Origin: Methylobacteriaceae bacterium
Lineage (GTDB): Bacteria; Pseudomonadota; Alphaproteobacteria; Rhizobiales; Beijerinckiaceae
DNA length: 64,000 bases
NCBI GenBank assembly: GCA_947444195.1
Contig: CANEZL010000018.1
Location: 23,755-87,754 of the forward strand
Reading direction: 5' to 3'
How positions within the stretch are numbered: the stretch's first letter is position 1; each line of letters opens with the position of its first letter. A program made the position numbers and the translations under genes. Below, piece after piece: positions 35,290 through 44,374 of this stretch. The notes below the pieces were generated by a model. The model was not told where the DNA came from and made no database searches. It worked only from the letters and a program-made list of their open reading frames with translations.

Positions 35290-37533
35290 TCAGCTGTAGC
35301 GGTAGGGTTGGGGGAAGAACCGCTCGATCCGAGAGCCGATCACCGGCCAAGCTCTCATCCCAACGGGTTCGTGCATCTGAAGGCGGTAGACGCCGCCCGA
35401 TTGCAGAACCCGATGCGGTTCGTCGTCTCGAAGTGATCGAAGCCTGTCGAGAACCGCGACGACGAAGTCCTCGTCGAGATGCGTAGCCTCCGCAATCTGC
35501 GTCGCGGTCGCCGAAATTCTGGCGGGTCCGACGAGGCTCGCTAGGATCAGCCGGACGTCGTCGGTTCGACGTCCGGCGACAGCCTGATCGGTCAACTCCA
35601 CGACCGAGGCAGGCAGGTCCCAGCCCTTGATCTGATTGCGCCGGACGAGGTCGGCGAGGATCGTCATCTCGACGAAGTTCAGGATCCGCTCGCGGCTCAC
35701 TACAAGGAGAAGCCGGGCCGCCGTTCGGATCTCCGTCTTTCCGATCTGGGCCTTGACCAAGGGCCCCTTGATCTTGTCGAACCGCTTGGCGATCCGACGA
35801 AGCAGGATCTGGAAGTCGCTGCCCGACATTTGTGGCCAAGGCGGCAGGCCGACCTCTCGCTTCGCTTCTCCGACCAGCGGGACGATCATGAACTCCTGTC
35901 CGCTTGAGTTGTAGCTGTCGTTGCGGGGGGCGGCCTGCATCTGGTTCGCCTCACCGCCGGCCCTAATCGCGTGGTTGGATGCGGGCAGGCTGAACACCGA
36001 GGCGAGGAAGTGCTGACAGTTGCGGCGTCCGAGCTGGTAGTCGTGAGCGCGGAACTCGCGGTCGAGGAAGCCGCCGAACCCGCCCAGAAGCCCGCAAGCG
36101 ATCGGATACAGCTCTTTCGGACCCTGCACCATCGATCGTCGCGGCGAGATCATGAAGCGGCTTCGGTCATCCTTGTCGAAGGCGGCACCAAGCTCCGAGG
36201 CGCGGAATCGGGCTTGGTTGAGCAAGGTCGGGATCAGCGCCCGGACCACCGCGCCGAGTTCAGCCTGAGGCTGGCCCTCCACGAGGAAGCCCGGCGGCTC
36301 CGGAAAGGGCGCAACGAGAAGAACAGCGCGGTCGGCGTCGAGACCGGTTCGGCGTTGCTCGCCACGGTCCCAGAGCGCGTACTCGACGAAGTCGAAAGGG
36401 CTGTTGTTGACGACCCCTCCATCCACGGAGAGGAAGCGGAACGCCTTGTCCGGATTGCGGGGCTCGGGAAAGTTCGTCGGGATCGGCTCGGCGGTGGGCA
36501 GCGGGTATTGCCGTCCGTCGTACTGACCGAACGGCGTCTCGATCAGGCGGGGAGAGAGCCCGCCCGGAAAGGCACCTGAGGCGATGGCGTCGTTGCCGTA
36601 GCGGCACCAGTCCTTAGGAACCTCTCCCGAAGCGGTCGGCAGAGTATTCGCGTCCAGTCGGGTGAACGTGTCCTTACGAAGGAATGCTGGTGCGTGCCAG
36701 ATTTCTCCGTCGTCTAACTTCGCGCCGACATTCTCGATCCGATAGTGAAGCCGGTCTCCGTGAGTCAGCATGCCATAGACGGCCTTGCCGAACTTCACGT
36801 CAAATGGAACGCCCCGTAGGTTCGTGACCGTCATGTAGACGTGCATCGTCTCGGCCAGGAACGGTAGCGGTCCGGCGCTCCGGCGCAGGTGCTCATCTTC
36901 GGAGCGCACGCCTTCGAGGTCGTCTCTCGGATGCTCGAGGACGGCCTGGGCGATCTGGTCGAGCAATCGGCCGTTCAGCAGCGACTTGACCGAGATCGCC
37001 TTGCGCGATCCGGTCTGATCCTCCGGCTTCAGATCGTCGAAGCCGAGGAGATCCTGTGCGCCCTTCCGGTCTGCCACCATTCGCGGCCGCTCGACCCAGG
37101 CATCGTAGAGGCCAGGAAGAACGCAGCGAATGCGCTGGCGCTCATTCGGATTGACCCCGGATTTCCGGAGGGCATCGATCTCGTCATCGGAGAGCGGGAC
37201 GGGTCGGATCCCTCGCTTGAGGGCGACGATGCCGAGAGCGCCGGTGATCGCACCGGCTGATGCACCGGCAATGGTTCGGATCCGAACGCGATGCTCTGGC
37301 GCACCATGGCCTCTATGCTTTTCCCATTCCTGCAGGGCCTGGGCGAGGAAGTCGATCACACCAGCGGTGTAGGCGCCTGCCGAGATCGCTCCGGCCAGGG
37401 CGAGGCCGATCTCGAAATCGGGCCGGCCGAGATTCAGGGTCGCCGCCACGTCGTCGCCCTGGACCGGACCGCCGCCCACGCCGGCCACGGGTCCCGCCTC
37501 TAGGTTTGGCAGCGGAGCGGCGGGATCGGACAT
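35290..37533 (-). CDS. Large patatin-like phospholipase
   Basis: This 747-aa protein has an N-terminal patatin domain: a Gly-rich oxyanion segment (ALAGAISAGAYTAGV, residues 46-59), the nucleophile elbow GASAG with Ser92, SGAFPGGLSPR and the catalytic Asp371 in DGGVVNN. Patatins hydrolyse acyl esters of lipids with a Ser-Asp dyad. Residues 480-747 are a separate helical region ending in a part that may be a winged helix (ATATQIAEATHLDEDFVVAVLDRLRSL). No signal peptide. A counted 60-base stretch (36121-36180) is about 58 percent GC, well below its neighbours. The gene interrupts the NDUFA12-DUF2155 order; acquisition by transfer is likely. Confidence 0.88.
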   Translation of the reverse strand: MSDPAAPLPNLEAGPVAGVGGGPVQGDDVAATLNLGRPDFEIGLALAGAISAGAYTAGVIDFLAQALQEWEKHRGHGAPEHRVRIRTIAGASAGAITGALGIVALKRGIRPVPLSDDEIDALRKSGVNPNERQRIRCVLPGLYDAWVERPRMVADRKGAQDLLGFDDLKPEDQTGSRKAISVKSLLNGRLLDQIAQAVLEHPRDDLEGVRSEDEHLRRSAGPLPFLAETMHVYMTVTNLRGVPFDVKFGKAVYGMLTHGDRLHYRIENVGAKLDDGEIWHAPAFLRKDTFTRLDANTLPTASGEVPKDWCRYGNDAIASGAFPGGLSPRLIETPFGQYDGRQYPLPTAEPIPTNFPEPRNPDKAFRFLSVDGGVVNNSPFDFVEYALWDRGEQRRTGLDADRAVLLVAPFPEPPGFLVEGQPQAELGAVVRALIPTLLNQARFRASELGAAFDKDDRSRFMISPRRSMVQGPKELYPIACGLLGGFGGFLDREFRAHDYQLGRRNCQHFLASVFSLPASNHAIRAGGEANQMQAAPRNDSYNSSGQEFMIVPLVGEAKREVGLPPWPQMSGSDFQILLRRIAKRFDKIKGPLVKAQIGKTEIRTAARLLLVVSRERILNFVEMTILADLVRRNQIKGWDLPASVVELTDQAVAGRRTDDVRLILASLVGPARISATATQIAEATHLDEDFVVAVLDRLRSLRDDEPHRVLQSGGVYRLQMHEPVGMRAWPVIGSRIERFFPQPYRYS

Positions 37534-37724
37534 GGCGAAGATCGTCCTGAAGGTCTAGCAAACCTGAGGTTAGAATGGCCCGGTCGGGATTGGCAAGGTG
37601 CGGACAGCGCGGCCGGGTCGCCCTTTTTCCACCACCCTTCCGGTGTTAACCGCTGCGGCGGGTGGGCCAAACCAGGGCAGCGCCTGCGGCCGGACGCATC
37701 GGCAGTCTTCGAGAGGGGCGAGCC

Positions 37725-38378
37725 TTGAGCCGCACGAAAGCAGGGTCTTCCGTTCGCGCCGTCCTCGGCCTCGCGCTCGCTGCGGCCCTCGCGGTCGGGC
37801 CGGCCTCGGCCGACAAGATCAAGAACCCGACGGCCGTGTTCTCCGGCCTCGACAAGATCACCGGCCGCATCGTCTCCTTCGAGGTGGCGGTGGACGAGAC
37901 GGTGCAGTTCGGCGCCCTGCAGCTCACCCCGCGGGTCTGCTACACGCGGCCCCCCACCGAGAGCGCCAAGACCACGGCCTTCCTCGAGGTCGACGAGGTC
38001 ACCCTCGACAACAAGTACCGGCGCATCTTCACGGGCTGGATGTTCGCCGCGAGCCCCGGGCTGCACGCCATCGAGCACCCGATCTACGATGTCTGGCTCG
38101 TCGATTGTAAGGGCGGCACCGACGTGATCGCCGAGGCGCGCGAGCAGGAGGACGTGCCCGCGCTCGCCGCCAAGCCCGAGAAGAAGAAGGGCCGCGACGC
38201 CACCAAGACCGCCCAGCAGATCAACGCGGCCGGGCAGGTCGACGTCGAGGGGCCGCGCGGCGTGCCGGTGCAGCCCAAGCAGAAGCCCTCGCGCAAGTTC
38301 TTCCCGAACAACGAGGGCCCGGCCCCGGCCCCGCCGCCGTCCCAGCCGCAATCGCTGTTCGACGCGCTGTTCCGCTGA
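37725..38378 (+). CDS. DUF2155 exported protein (TTG start)
   Basis: This 217-aa protein has a signal peptide (RAVLGLALAAALAVGPASA). The DUF2155 core follows: KNPTAVFSGLDKITGRIVSF, LQLTPRVCYTRPPTE, AFLEVDEV and RRIFTGWMFAASPGLHAIEH, ending DVWLVDC. Two cysteines in the core may form a disulfide. The C-terminal 70 residues are Lys/Pro-rich and probably unstructured. The start is TTG 37725, with GAGAGGGG upstream; GTG 37662 would add 21 residues of spacer. The family is alphaproteobacterial, of unknown function, and usually sits between NDUFA12 and aat. Confidence 0.88.
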   Translation: MSRTKAGSSVRAVLGLALAAALAVGPASADKIKNPTAVFSGLDKITGRIVSFEVAVDETVQFGALQLTPRVCYTRPPTESAKTTAFLEVDEVTLDNKYRRIFTGWMFAASPGLHAIEHPIYDVWLVDCKGGTDVIAEAREQEDVPALAAKPEKKKGRDATKTAQQINAAGQVDVEGPRGVPVQPKQKPSRKFFPNNEGPAPAPPPSQPQSLFDALFR

Positions 38379-38388
38379 AGGCGGGCGC

Positions 38389-39063
38389 TCAGTCCGAACC
38401 GGCCTCCAGCGCGGCGAGCGCCTGGGCGCCGCGGACGCTGCCGTCGCCGGGCCACAGGGTCCAGTGGGCCTGCTGCGCGAGCGCCCCGGCGAGCCGCCGC
38501 TTGTAGACGTGCCGGGGCACCTCCTCCGCGCCGAACTGGGCGAGATGCTCGGTGACGAACTGCGTGTCGGCGAGGCGGTAGCCGCAGGCCCTCAGCCGGG
38601 CCATCAGGTGGACGAGCGCGACCTTCGAGGCGTCGCGCACCGTGTGGAACATGCTCTCGCCGAAGAAGGCCGCCCCCAGGGAGACCCCGTAGAGGCCGCC
38701 CACCAGCCTGTCGCCGGCATAGACCTCCACCGTGTGCACGTGGCCCTGGCCGAACAGCGCCCCGTAGAGCTCGCGGATGCGGCCGTTGATCCAGGTGCGC
38801 TCGCTGTCGGGGCGCGGGGCGGCGCAGCCGGCGATCACCGCGTCGAAATCGACGTCGCTGCGCACCGTGAACACGTCCGCGCGCACGGTGCGGGCGAGGC
38901 GGCGCGGCACGCGGAACCCGTCGAGCGGCAGGACCCCGCGGGCGCGGGGCTCCACCCAGTACAGGGTCGGGTCGTCCGCATCCTCGGCCATGGGGAAGAT
39001 GCCGGCGGCATAGGCCTTGAGCAGGATCTCCGGGGTGATCTCCACGCGGGCGCCGTCATGCAT
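38389..39063 (-). CDS. aat: Leucyl/phenylalanyl-tRNA-protein transferase
   Basis: This 224-aa enzyme attaches Leu or Phe to proteins with N-terminal Arg or Lys, making them ClpS/ClpAP substrates (bacterial N-end rule). Matches: [80 protein letters not shown] and [20 protein letters not shown]. It converges on the DUF2155 gene with a 10-base gap between stops. The upstream spacer is occupied by repeats. Confidence 0.97.
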   Translation of the reverse strand: MHDGARVEITPEILLKAYAAGIFPMAEDADDPTLYWVEPRARGVLPLDGFRVPRRLARTVRADVFTVRSDVDFDAVIAGCAAPRPDSERTWINGRIRELYGALFGQGHVHTVEVYAGDRLVGGLYGVSLGAAFFGESMFHTVRDASKVALVHLMARLRACGYRLADTQFVTEHLAQFGAEEVPRHVYKRRLAGALAQQAHWTLWPGDGSVRGAQALAALEAGSD

Positions 39064-39142
39064 GGCATCACTGTGCCGCGGGCCCGGCTTCCAGGCCAGA
39101 GCCGGGGATCAAAAATCTGAACGGGCCGCCGATAAAGGAAGA

Positions 39143-39166
39143 GGCCGGCGCCCGCGGGCGCCGGCC
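39143..39166. repeat. Perfect 24-bp GC palindrome
   Basis: GGCCGGCGCC-CGCG-GGCGCCGGCC reads the same on both strands. It lies between aat and the repeat cluster, and may act as a terminator for transcripts from the accBC side. No T run follows. Confidence 0.5.
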
Positions 39167-39219
39167 GTCCGCTATCCGCCCGCGGCGGGCCGGCGTCCAC
39201 TTCGGCGGGTAGCGCTCTG

Positions 39220-39256
39220 GCCCATCGTCCTGGAAATCGGATCCAAGACGATGGGC
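39220..39256. repeat. Inverted repeat D
   Basis: GCCCATCGTC (39220-39229) and GACGATGGGC (39247-39256) are perfect 10-bp arms. It adjoins repeat A copy 2 and belongs to the same hairpin cluster. Confidence 0.6.
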
Positions 39257-39261
39257 TAGGC

Positions 39262-39322
39262 TTTTGATTTGACATCGTCTTTTTCCCGAAAGCCGGCAAC
39301 CACCTTTCGGGACGATGCGCTA
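39262..39322 (-). repeat. Hairpin repeat A, copy 2
   Basis: Reverse complement of 3172-3233 with few changes (for example GTTGCCGG for GTTGTTGG). The inner arms CCCGAAAG/CTTTCGGG are intact. Confidence 0.75.
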
Positions 39323-39423
39323 GAGCACGATGCGGAAAAGTGGAATCCGGTTTTCCGACATCATCGTGCGACCACAGAGAGATAGAGCGTGCTGCCGGTT
39401 CCGTGAAAAAGCAGCATGCGCTA
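39323..39423 (+). repeat. Hairpin repeat B, copy 3, overlapping a stop codon
   Basis: The B core (GTGGAATCCGGTTTTCCGA) is followed by the extension GTGCTGCCGGTTCCGTG and ends GCATGCGCTAG. The final CTA, read on the minus strand, is the TAG stop of the small exported protein at 39421-39714. Confidence 0.75.
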
Positions 39424-39714
39424 GCGGGCCGGGCCGCCGGAGGTGGTGCCGAGGTTCGGGGCGGGCTTGCTCGGATCGGTGGCGTTGCCGCCCTTGGCGG
39501 GATCGGCGGCGCCCGCGGGGGCACCGGCCGGCCGGGCGACGGTTCCCGTGGTCGCGGCGGCGCCGCCCGCCGCCGCCGGCGTGTCGATCGGGCCGCCCGT
39601 GGTCTGGCCCTGCTGCGGCACCGCCCGCGAGGGCTGGCCGACATTGCCGGCATCGGTCGCGAGCGCCGGACCGGCGGCGAGGAGGGCGGCGAGCGCGAGG
39701 GTGGTGCGGCGCAT
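39421..39714 (-). CDS. Small exported Gly/Ala/Pro-rich protein, 97 aa
   Basis: Signal peptide MRRTTLALAALLAAGPALA is followed by a low-complexity mature part (TTGGPIDTPAAAGGAAATTG, APNLGTTSGGPAR) with no cysteines or recognised domain. It is probably unstructured in the periplasm. The stop codon is supplied by the edge of repeat B copy 3, so the present C-terminus may have been set by that insertion. The start at 39714 begins the signal peptide; the frame is open to 39759. It lies 76 bases downstream of accC on the same strand. Confidence 0.55.
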   Translation of the reverse strand: MRRTTLALAALLAAGPALATDAGNVGQPSRAVPQQGQTTGGPIDTPAAAGGAAATTGTVARPAGAPAGAADPAKGGNATDPSKPAPNLGTTSGGPAR

Positions 39715-39790
39715 GGGCAATCGTCCTGTCCGTGAGGGATCCGCGGACAGAACGGTCACGGCTTCGCTTCCGTTCCGGGGGACAGGGGCC

Positions 39791-41143
39791 TCAGTCGGCG
39801 AGGCCCCCCGCCTCCAGGAAGCCCTCGAGCCAGTGGATGTCGTACTGGCCGGCCTGCACGTCGGCGTTGCGCACCAGTGTGCGGAACAGGGGCAGCGTGG
39901 TGTCGACGCCGTCGATGACGAACTCGTCCAGCGCCCGGCGCAGGCGCATGAGGCACTCGTTGCGGGTGCGCCCGTGCACGATGAGCTTGCCGATGAGCGA
40001 ATCGTAGTTCGGCGGGATCCGGTAGCCCTGGAAGGCCGCGGAATCGACGCGGACCCCGAGGCCCCCCGGCGGATGGTAATAGGTGATCTGGCCCGGCGAG
40101 GGCCGGAAGGTCGCCGGGTGCTCGGCGTTGATCCGGCACTCGATGGCGTGGCCCTCGACCCGGATCTCGCTCTGCGACACCGAGAGGTCGCCGCCCGCCG
40201 CGACCCGGATCTGCTCGTTCACGAGGTCGATCCCGGTGATCATCTCCGTGACCGGGTGCTCCACCTGTATCCGCGTGTTCATCTCGATGAAGTAGAAGCG
40301 CCCGTCCTCGTAGAGGAACTCGATGGTGCCGGCGCCCAGATAGCCGAGCTTCTCCATCGCGCCCGCGCAGATGCCGCCGATCTCGGCCCGCATGGCGGCG
40401 TCGATCACGGGCGAGCCGCCCTCCTCCCAGACCTTCTGGTGGCGCCGCTGCAGGGAGCAGTCGCGCTCGGCCAGGTGCACGGCGCCGCCGCGCCCGTCGC
40501 CCAGCACCTGCACCTCGATGTGGCGGGGCTTCTCCAGATACTTCTCGAGATAGACCGCGTCGTCGCCGAAGGCGGCCTTGGCCTCGGTGCGGGCGAGGCC
40601 GACCGCCTGTTCCAGATCGGCCTCGGTGCGGGCGACCTTCATGCCGCGCCCGCCGCCGCCGGCGGCCGCCTTGACGAGGACGGGGTAGCCGATCTCGGCG
40701 GCCACGCGCTTGGCCTCGCCGATCTCCTCGACGCCGCCCTCCGAGCCCGGCACGCAGGGGATGCCGAGGGAGAGCGCCGTGCGCTTGGCCTCGATCTTGT
40801 CGCCCATGGTGCGGATGTGCTCGGCCTTGGGGCCGATGAAGCCGATATTGTGGTGGGCGAGCACCTCGGCGAAGCGGGCGTTCTCCGAGAGGAAGCCGTA
40901 GCCCGGATGCACCGCGTCCGCCCCCGTGATCTCGCAGGCCGCGATGATCGAGGGGATGTTGAGGTAGCTCTCGCGGGCGGCGGGCGGGCCGATGCAGACG
41001 CTCTCGTCGGCGAGGCGCACGTGCATGGCGTCGGCATCGGCGGTGGAGTGCACCGCCACCGTCGCGATGCCGAGCTCCTTCGCCGCCCGCAGGATGCGCA
41101 GGGCGATCTCGCCGCGGTTGGCGATGAGGATCTTGTCGAACAT
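39791..41143 (-). CDS. accC: Biotin carboxylase subunit of acetyl-CoA carboxylase
   Basis: This 450-aa ATP-grasp enzyme carboxylates the biotin on AccB as the first step of malonyl-CoA and fatty-acid synthesis. It begins [20 protein letters not shown] and carries the glycine-rich loop [12 protein letters not shown]. Other matches are [30 protein letters not shown] and [14 protein letters not shown], all family hallmarks. It is translated just after accB (3-base gap), so the two are co-expressed. Confidence 0.98.
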   Translation of the reverse strand: MFDKILIANRGEIALRILRAAKELGIATVAVHSTADADAMHVRLADESVCIGPPAARESYLNIPSIIAACEITGADAVHPGYGFLSENARFAEVLAHHNIGFIGPKAEHIRTMGDKIEAKRTALSLGIPCVPGSEGGVEEIGEAKRVAAEIGYPVLVKAAAGGGGRGMKVARTEADLEQAVGLARTEAKAAFGDDAVYLEKYLEKPRHIEVQVLGDGRGGAVHLAERDCSLQRRHQKVWEEGGSPVIDAAMRAEIGGICAGAMEKLGYLGAGTIEFLYEDGRFYFIEMNTRIQVEHPVTEMITGIDLVNEQIRVAAGGDLSVSQSEIRVEGHAIECRINAEHPATFRPSPGQITYYHPPGGLGVRVDSAAFQGYRIPPNYDSLIGKLIVHGRTRNECLMRLRRALDEFVIDGVDTTLPLFRTLVRNADVQAGQYDIHWLEGFLEAGGLAD

Positions 41144-41146
41144 GCC

Positions 41147-41620
41147 TTACTCGATCGTCAGGAGCGCTTCGCCGAACTCGACGGGCTGCCCGTCCTCGAC
41201 GAAGAGCGCGCTCACGGTGCCGGCGCGGGGGGCCACGATCTCGTTGAAGGTCTTCATCGCCTCGATGAGGAGCAGCTTGTCGCCGACCTCGACGCGCGAG
41301 CCCACCTCGACGAAGGGCTTGGCGTCGGGCGAGGGCCGGCGATAGGCGGTGCCGACCATGGGCGAGGGCACGGCCCCGGGATGGGCCCGGCCGCGCTCGG
41401 GCGCGGGGGCGGCGCCCGGCCCCGACGGGACGGGTGCTGCGACCGCGGCGACCGGCATCGGCGCGGGGGCCGCCACCTGCACGCTGACGGGTTCGAGCCG
41501 GCGCGCGACGCGGATGCGCAGGTCGCCCTTCTCCACCTCGATCTCGGACAGGCCGGTCTCGGTGACGAGCTTGGCGAGTTCGCGCACGAGCTCGGGATCG
41601 ATGGTGTCGTGCTTGGGCAT
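41147..41620 (-). CDS. accB: Biotin carboxyl carrier protein of acetyl-CoA carboxylase
   Basis: This 157-aa protein has an N-terminal helical part ([20 protein letters not shown]), a Pro/Ala linker at residues 50-85 and the C-terminal biotinyl domain. The biotin Lys is 123 in [12 protein letters not shown]. It shuttles carboxyl groups between AccC and the carboxyltransferase AccA/AccD, encoded elsewhere. ATG 41620 fits the family N-terminus; ATG 41638 or 41641 would overlap the aroQ stop and adds a short acidic stretch (MQEDDP). Confidence 0.96.
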   Translation of the reverse strand: MPKHDTIDPELVRELAKLVTETGLSEIEVEKGDLRIRVARRLEPVSVQVAAPAPMPVAAVAAPVPSGPGAAPAPERGRAHPGAVPSPMVGTAYRRPSPDAKPFVEVGSRVEVGDKLLLIEAMKTFNEIVAPRAGTVSALFVEDGQPVEFGEALLTIE

Positions 41621-41637
41621 GGGGTCGTCTTCTTGCA

Positions 41638-42108
41638 TCAAGGTCTGGACGGTACGGGTTCGGATGCGGGCCGCCGGGTCATGAGGCGCGCCAGCGCGTC
41701 GAGGCCCAGGGTGTAGCTCAGCGGTCCGAAGCCGCAGATCACGCCCGCGCAGACGGGGGCGATGAGGGAGACGTGGCGGAAGGCCTCGCGAGCGTGCACG
41801 TTGGAGAGGTGCACCTCCACCGCGAGGGCGCCGCTGCCGCCGATCGCGTCGCGCAGGGCCACGGAGGTGTGGGTGTAGGCGGCGGCGTTGATGAGGATGC
41901 CGGCCCCGGCGAGGCCCGCCTCCTGCACCTGCCCGACGAGTTCGCCCTCGAGGTTCGTCTGCCGGAAGGTCAGGGCGACGCCCAGGCCCTCCGCCTGGGC
42001 GCGCAGGTCCCGCTCGATGTCGGCGAGCGTCGCGGTGCCGTAGATTCCGGGCTCTCGGCGGCCGAGGAGATTGAGGTTCGGCCCGTTGAGGACGTGTATC
42101 GGGATCAT
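41638..42108 (-). CDS. aroQ: Type II 3-dehydroquinate dehydratase
   Basis: This 156-aa enzyme forms 3-dehydroshikimate in the shikimate pathway as a dodecamer. The family pattern is complete: [19 protein letters not shown] (active-site Arg/Tyr loop), [35 protein letters not shown] and [15 protein letters not shown]. It is first of the aroQ-accB-accC group, a common order in this class. The 106-base gap to the upstream DsbA-like gene may hold its promoter (GCGAAAAATGCGTTAAGAGC read on the minus strand). Confidence 0.97.
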   Translation of the reverse strand: MIPIHVLNGPNLNLLGRREPGIYGTATLADIERDLRAQAEGLGVALTFRQTNLEGELVGQVQEAGLAGAGILINAAAYTHTSVALRDAIGGSGALAVEVHLSNVHAREAFRHVSLIAPVCAGVICGFGPLSYTLGLDALARLMTRRPASEPVPSRP

Positions 42109-42214
42109 GGCACCGTGCGATCGCTCCGCTCGCGGGCGGCGGTGCGCTCTTAACGCATTTTTCGCCGCCGGGGAGCCCGGTCCGTCACGGGAGGACGCGC
42201 GCCCTCCCCGCGTC

Positions 42215-42994
42215 TCAGCAGGAGGCGTGCCCGCACTGGCGCACGTCGGCGATGGTCTTGCGGATCGGCTCGACGCCCACCGCGCCGGGGATGATCTCCT
42301 CGCCGATGACGAAGGCGGGGGTGCCGGACAGGCCGAGCTTGTCGCCGAGGCCGCGGTTCTCGGAGAGCGCCGCCTTCACCTCGGGGCCGGCCGCATCCTT
42401 CTGGAGGCGGGCCACGTCGAGGCCCATCTCCTTGGCGACCTGGAGGGCGCGGGCGCCGTTGACCCGGCCCTTCGACTCCAGGAGCTTCTGGTGGAATTCG
42501 AACAGCTTCTCGCCCTTGACCTGCTGCTTGACGGCGAGGGCGATCTGGCTGGCTTCCAGGGATTCCGGGCCGAGGACGGGGAAATCCTTGATCACCACGC
42601 GCAGCTTCGGATCGGTCTTGATGAGGGTCTGCAGGTCGCTGAGCGCCTTGCGGCAGTACCCGCAATTGTAGTCGAAGAACTCGACCAGCGTGATGTCGCC
42701 CTGCGGGTTGCCGGCGACCACGTCGTGGGGGCTGTTGAGGAGCGCCTCGCGCGACTCCTTGAGCGCCGCGGCCTGGGCCAGGCGCTGGGTCTCCAGCTGC
42801 CGCTTCTCGCCCTCGGCGATCGCCTCCTGCAGGACGTCCGGGTTCTTGATGAGGTAGTCCTTGACGATCGCCTCGATCGCCTGGCGCTGGGCGTCCGTGA
42901 AGGCTGCTCCCGGCTGTCCCTGCTGGGCGAGGGCCGGCGCGGCCCCGAGGGCGAGGCCCAGGGCCAGGATCGGAAGGGAGCGGGAGAAGGGCAT
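42215..42994 (-). CDS. DsbA-family thiol:disulfide oxidoreductase (Com1-like)
   Basis: This 259-aa protein has a signal peptide ending ALA near residue 23. An N-terminal helical cap (AFTDAQRQAIEAIVKDYLIK) typical of DsbA/Com1-like proteins follows, then a thioredoxin fold with the active site CGYC at 111-114 and the cis-Pro loop SGTPAFVIG. It acts in the periplasm, as an oxidase or isomerase. Two further cysteines sit at the extreme C-terminus (QCGHASC), which is unusual and could form a regulatory disulfide. It lies upstream of aroQ on the same strand. Confidence 0.92.
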   Translation of the reverse strand: MPFSRSLPILALGLALGAAPALAQQGQPGAAFTDAQRQAIEAIVKDYLIKNPDVLQEAIAEGEKRQLETQRLAQAAALKESREALLNSPHDVVAGNPQGDITLVEFFDYNCGYCRKALSDLQTLIKTDPKLRVVIKDFPVLGPESLEASQIALAVKQQVKGEKLFEFHQKLLESKGRVNGARALQVAKEMGLDVARLQKDAAGPEVKAALSENRGLGDKLGLSGTPAFVIGEEIIPGAVGVEPIRKTIADVRQCGHASC

Positions 42995-43188
42995 ACGGTC
43001 TCGCTGGCGCAGGGGCGTGGCAAGGGGCGCGGGCCCGACGGGCCGGACGCGGGTGGCGGTTCGATAGCGGCCGGGTTAGGCGTTTTCGCGGCGCCCGGTC
43101 AAATCGCGGTGACGCGGCACCGGCCCCCGCGGTGCCCGAGAGGCGGACCCCGAGAGCCGGACGCGGAGCTCAAGCCCATGATCGTCTC

Positions 43189-44349
43189 ATGACACAGCCC
43201 CTGCCCTCGCGCCGCGCCGCCGCGGTCGCTCCCTTTCTGGCCATGGACGTGATGACGGCCGCCGCCGCCCGCGAGCGGGCCGGCGCGGACGTGATCCACA
43301 TGGAGGTCGGCCAGCCCTCGGCGCCCGCCCCGCGCCCGGTGATCGAGGCGGCGCGCCGCGCCCTCGATCTCGGGCGCGTGCCCTACACGGAGGCCCTGGG
43401 CCTGCCCGCCCTGCGCGAGCGGATCGCCCGGGACTACCGCGACCGCTACGGCGTCGCCGTCCCGCCCGAGCGCGTGGTCGTCACCACCGGCTCCTCGGCG
43501 GGCTTCATCCTCGCCTTCATGAGCCTGTTCGACGCGGGCGCGCGGGTGGGCGTGCCGCAGCCCGGCTACCCGGCCTATCGCAGCATCCTCGGCGCCCTCG
43601 ACCTCGTGCCCGCCCCGATGGTGCTGCGGCCCGAGGACCGCTTCGCCCCCAACGCCGCGCTCCTGCGCGCCACCCACGCGGCGGCGGCGCTCTCCGGCGT
43701 GCTGGTGATGAGCCCGGCCAACCCGTCGGGCACCGTGATCGCGCCCGCGGCCCTCGCCGAGCTCTGCGCGGAGGCGCGGCGCCTCGGCCTGCCCCTGATC
43801 TCCGACGAGATCTATCACGGCCTCGGCTACGGCCTGCCCACCGCCACGGCCCTCCAGTTCGATCCCGACGCGGTCGTGATCAACTCCTTCTCGAAATACC
43901 ATTGCATGACCGGCTGGCGCATCGGCTGGATGGTGGTGCCGGAGGGCCTCGTGCGCCCGGTCGAGCGGCTGGCCCAGAACCTCTACATCTCGGCGCCCAC
44001 CCTCTCGCAGGTCGGGGCGCTGGCAGCCTTCGAGGCGGGTGCCGAACTCGACGCCGTGCGCGACGGCTACGCGCGCAACCGCGCGATCCTGCTCGACGCC
44101 TTTCCCGGCCTCGGGCTCGGCCGCGTCCACCCGGCGGACGGGGCCTTCTACCTCTACGCCGACGTCTCGCAGCTCACCGACGACGCGGCCGGCTTCTGCC
44201 GGCGCATGCTGGAGCAGGCGGGCGTCGCGGCCACGCCGGGCCTCGATTTCGACGCGGCGGAGGGGGCGCACCACGTGCGCTTCTCCTTCGCCGGCTCGGA
44301 GGGCGAGTGCCGCGAGGCGGTGCGGCGCCTGCGGGCCTGGCTGCGCTGA
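43189..44349 (+). CDS. Class I/II pyridoxal-phosphate aminotransferase
   Basis: This 386-aa protein has the aspartate-aminotransferase fold. MEVGQPSAPAPRPVIEAARR begins the conserved part. VVTTGSSAGFILAFMSLFDA is the cofactor phosphate region, MSPANPSGTVI carries the PLP-contacting Asn, ISDEIYHGL the Asp, and NSFSKYHCMTGWRIGWMV the PLP Lys. The amino-acid substrate cannot be read from sequence; aspartate, aromatic or alanine type are all possible. The ORF is open from 43132 but the family N-terminus fits ATG 43189. It converges on the chemoreceptor gene. Confidence 0.92.
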   Translation: MTQPLPSRRAAAVAPFLAMDVMTAAAARERAGADVIHMEVGQPSAPAPRPVIEAARRALDLGRVPYTEALGLPALRERIARDYRDRYGVAVPPERVVVTTGSSAGFILAFMSLFDAGARVGVPQPGYPAYRSILGALDLVPAPMVLRPEDRFAPNAALLRATHAAAALSGVLVMSPANPSGTVIAPAALAELCAEARRLGLPLISDEIYHGLGYGLPTATALQFDPDAVVINSFSKYHCMTGWRIGWMVVPEGLVRPVERLAQNLYISAPTLSQVGALAAFEAGAELDAVRDGYARNRAILLDAFPGLGLGRVHPADGAFYLYADVSQLTDDAAGFCRRMLEQAGVAATPGLDFDAAEGAHHVRFSFAGSEGECREAVRRLRAWLR

Positions 44350-44374
44350 ACCGGGCCGCTTCTCGCGGGCGCTC

